Assembly (NCBI RefSeq): GCF_003194565.2
Contig: NZ_QICH01000003.1
Coordinates: 1-64,000, forward strand
DNA length: 64,000 nt
Source: Kangiella spongicola
GTDB taxonomy: Bacteria; Pseudomonadota; Gammaproteobacteria; Enterobacterales; Kangiellaceae
Reading direction: 5' to 3'
Part shown: one piece after another, positions 63,314 to 64,000 of the stretch
Layout of the letters: each line of letters begins with the position of its first letter
Numbering within the stretch: the stretch's first letter is position 1
Translations under genes and position numbers: made by a program
Notes under the pieces: generated by a model
What the model was told of the DNA's origin: nothing
Database searches by the model: none
What the model saw: the letters and a program-made list of their open reading frames with translations, nothing else

Positions 63314-63895
63314 CTAAAATTTATTAATATAAGGTGAGTTATGTATAAGCTTTGAGAACTTAACGATAATATTGGCTGTGGCTCCCCAAATATTCCAACC
63401 TTCGTACGGGATAGAGTAAATAGAGTAGTTTTTCCCGCCAAACTCTTGATAAGAATGTATTTGGTTTTCGGGGTTAAATAAAAAGTCGACGGGTGCTTCA
63501 AAGGCTGAAGAAACTTCATCTTTACACAAGTTTAGCTCAAAATTGGTAGGAATCTTGCCTACAACGGGTTGAATAAGAAAGCCTGAGCCCGTTGGCTGTA
63601 AAGGGAGTTTCCCCATGACATCAATCTCAGTTTGCAGGATCCCAACTTCCTCTTCCGTTTCGCGTAGGGCCGTATGGATCAAGCTATCATCCGTTTTATC
63701 CATACTTCCGCCTGGGAAACTAATCTGCCCGGCATGATGACGCAGGTGTTCGGAACGTTGAGTCAAAAGTAGATGTAGCCCATCTTTCTTCTCAATCAAA
63801 GGCACCAATACAGCGCTAGGGCGCAACTCTGCAACCCGTGGCGTGATTTCATCTGAAGCATCAAGAGCTTTTTGTATGTGCTCGAGGGTGATCAT
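63314..63895 (-). CDS. CoA-pyrophosphatase-type Nudix hydrolase
   Basis: 193 residues. The Nudix box appears as FPGGSMDKTDDS...ALRETEEEVGI (about 58-82), with the REtEEEVG helix intact. The HAGQISFPGG and VPLIEKKDGLHLLLTQRSEHLRHHAG stretches are typical of the CoA-cleaving (YeaB/NudL) group. It starts close to the window's end region and is transcribed toward the epimerase gene. Confidence 0.9.
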   Translation of the reverse strand: MITLEHIQKALDASDEITPRVAELRPSAVLVPLIEKKDGLHLLLTQRSEHLRHHAGQISFPGGSMDKTDDSLIHTALRETEEEVGILQTEIDVMGKLPLQPTGSGFLIQPVVGKIPTNFELNLCKDEVSSAFEAPVDFLFNPENQIHSYQEFGGKNYSIYSIPYEGWNIWGATANIIVKFSKLIHNSPYINKF

Positions 63896-64000
63896 CTTAT
63901 CTTGGGAACTTATCTTTAGATTTTGTTAATCATTAGCTTACTGTAACTCTTCAACGCTTAACACGGGTAATATTTTGCTTAATTTGTGCAAAGTTTCTTC

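Noticed and set aside
1-64000. CRISPR arrays, prophage, integron or insertion sequence
   Set aside because: I saw no regularly spaced repeats with unique spacers, no transposase or integrase, and no phage structural genes. The short repeats present are REP-like or structured elements.

Overview
The window reads as chromosomal DNA of a marine gammaproteobacterium of moderate GC content. The gene set (uvrY-uvrC-pgsA, leuCDB, ccmABCDEFGHI, EpmC, MnmC, PdxB, KefG/KefB, MlaA) and protein style suggest Kangiella or a close relative. That name is an impression from gene content, not a search result. Nearly all of the window is ordinary single-copy core genome. No prophage, insertion sequence, integrase or CRISPR array is visible.

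Layout: 1-5.9 kb is the 3' part of a large Ig/DUF11/OmpA surface protein, overlapping a large outer-membrane barrel protein. 5.9-11.4 kb holds tRNA-Ser, an HTH-nucleotidyltransferase with a palindromic operator candidate, the UvrY/GacA response regulator with uvrC and pgsA, and tRNA-Gly, -Cys and -Leu. 11.4-17.4 kb has serine dehydratase, a CynX-like transporter, an ECF sigma factor with a secreted partner, and small unknown proteins. 17.4-30 kb is housekeeping (M61 peptidase, XthA, AsmA-like protein, tandem QueD-like protein, adenosine kinase, SixA, PlsC, PrmB, EpmC, NAD-kinase-like protein). 30-42 kb holds KefG/KefB, a FetB-like permease, MnmC, FolE, PdxB, a DEAD-box helicase, a dipeptidase and small proteins. 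42-46.7 kb is a LysR regulator divergent from leuCD-leuB. 46.7-53.6 kb is the complete cytochrome c maturation operon. 53.7-56 kb is a bufferin-type copper-binding RiPP operon (bufA-bufB-bufC). 56-57.7 kb is mlaA and a 5'-nucleotidase. 57.8-60.6 kb is a split borosin RiPP locus (precursor, diguanylate cyclase, alpha-N-methyltransferase). 60.7-64 kb has an amidohydrolase, an epimerase and a CoA-type Nudix hydrolase.

Four things stand out. (1) A split borosin locus: a 71-aa precursor with a helical leader and a Val-rich core, and a SonM-like backbone N-methyltransferase, with a TPR-GGDEF diguanylate cyclase encoded between them. (2) A candidate CsrB/RsmZ-type sRNA at about 29.91-30.06 kb with eight GGA motifs, a GGA-loop hairpin at its predicted 5' end, an intrinsic terminator, and a UvrY/GacA-like 18-bp palindrome about 177 bp upstream of the predicted start. 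Its likely activator, UvrY, is encoded at 7.8 kb. (3) A bufferin precursor with ten cysteines in five doubled motifs, followed by a 20-bp-stem hairpin before bufB. (4) Two copies of a roughly 200-bp intergenic element whose stems differ by compensatory changes, one of them inside the leuCD-leuB operon. Smaller REP-like repeats also occur between genes.
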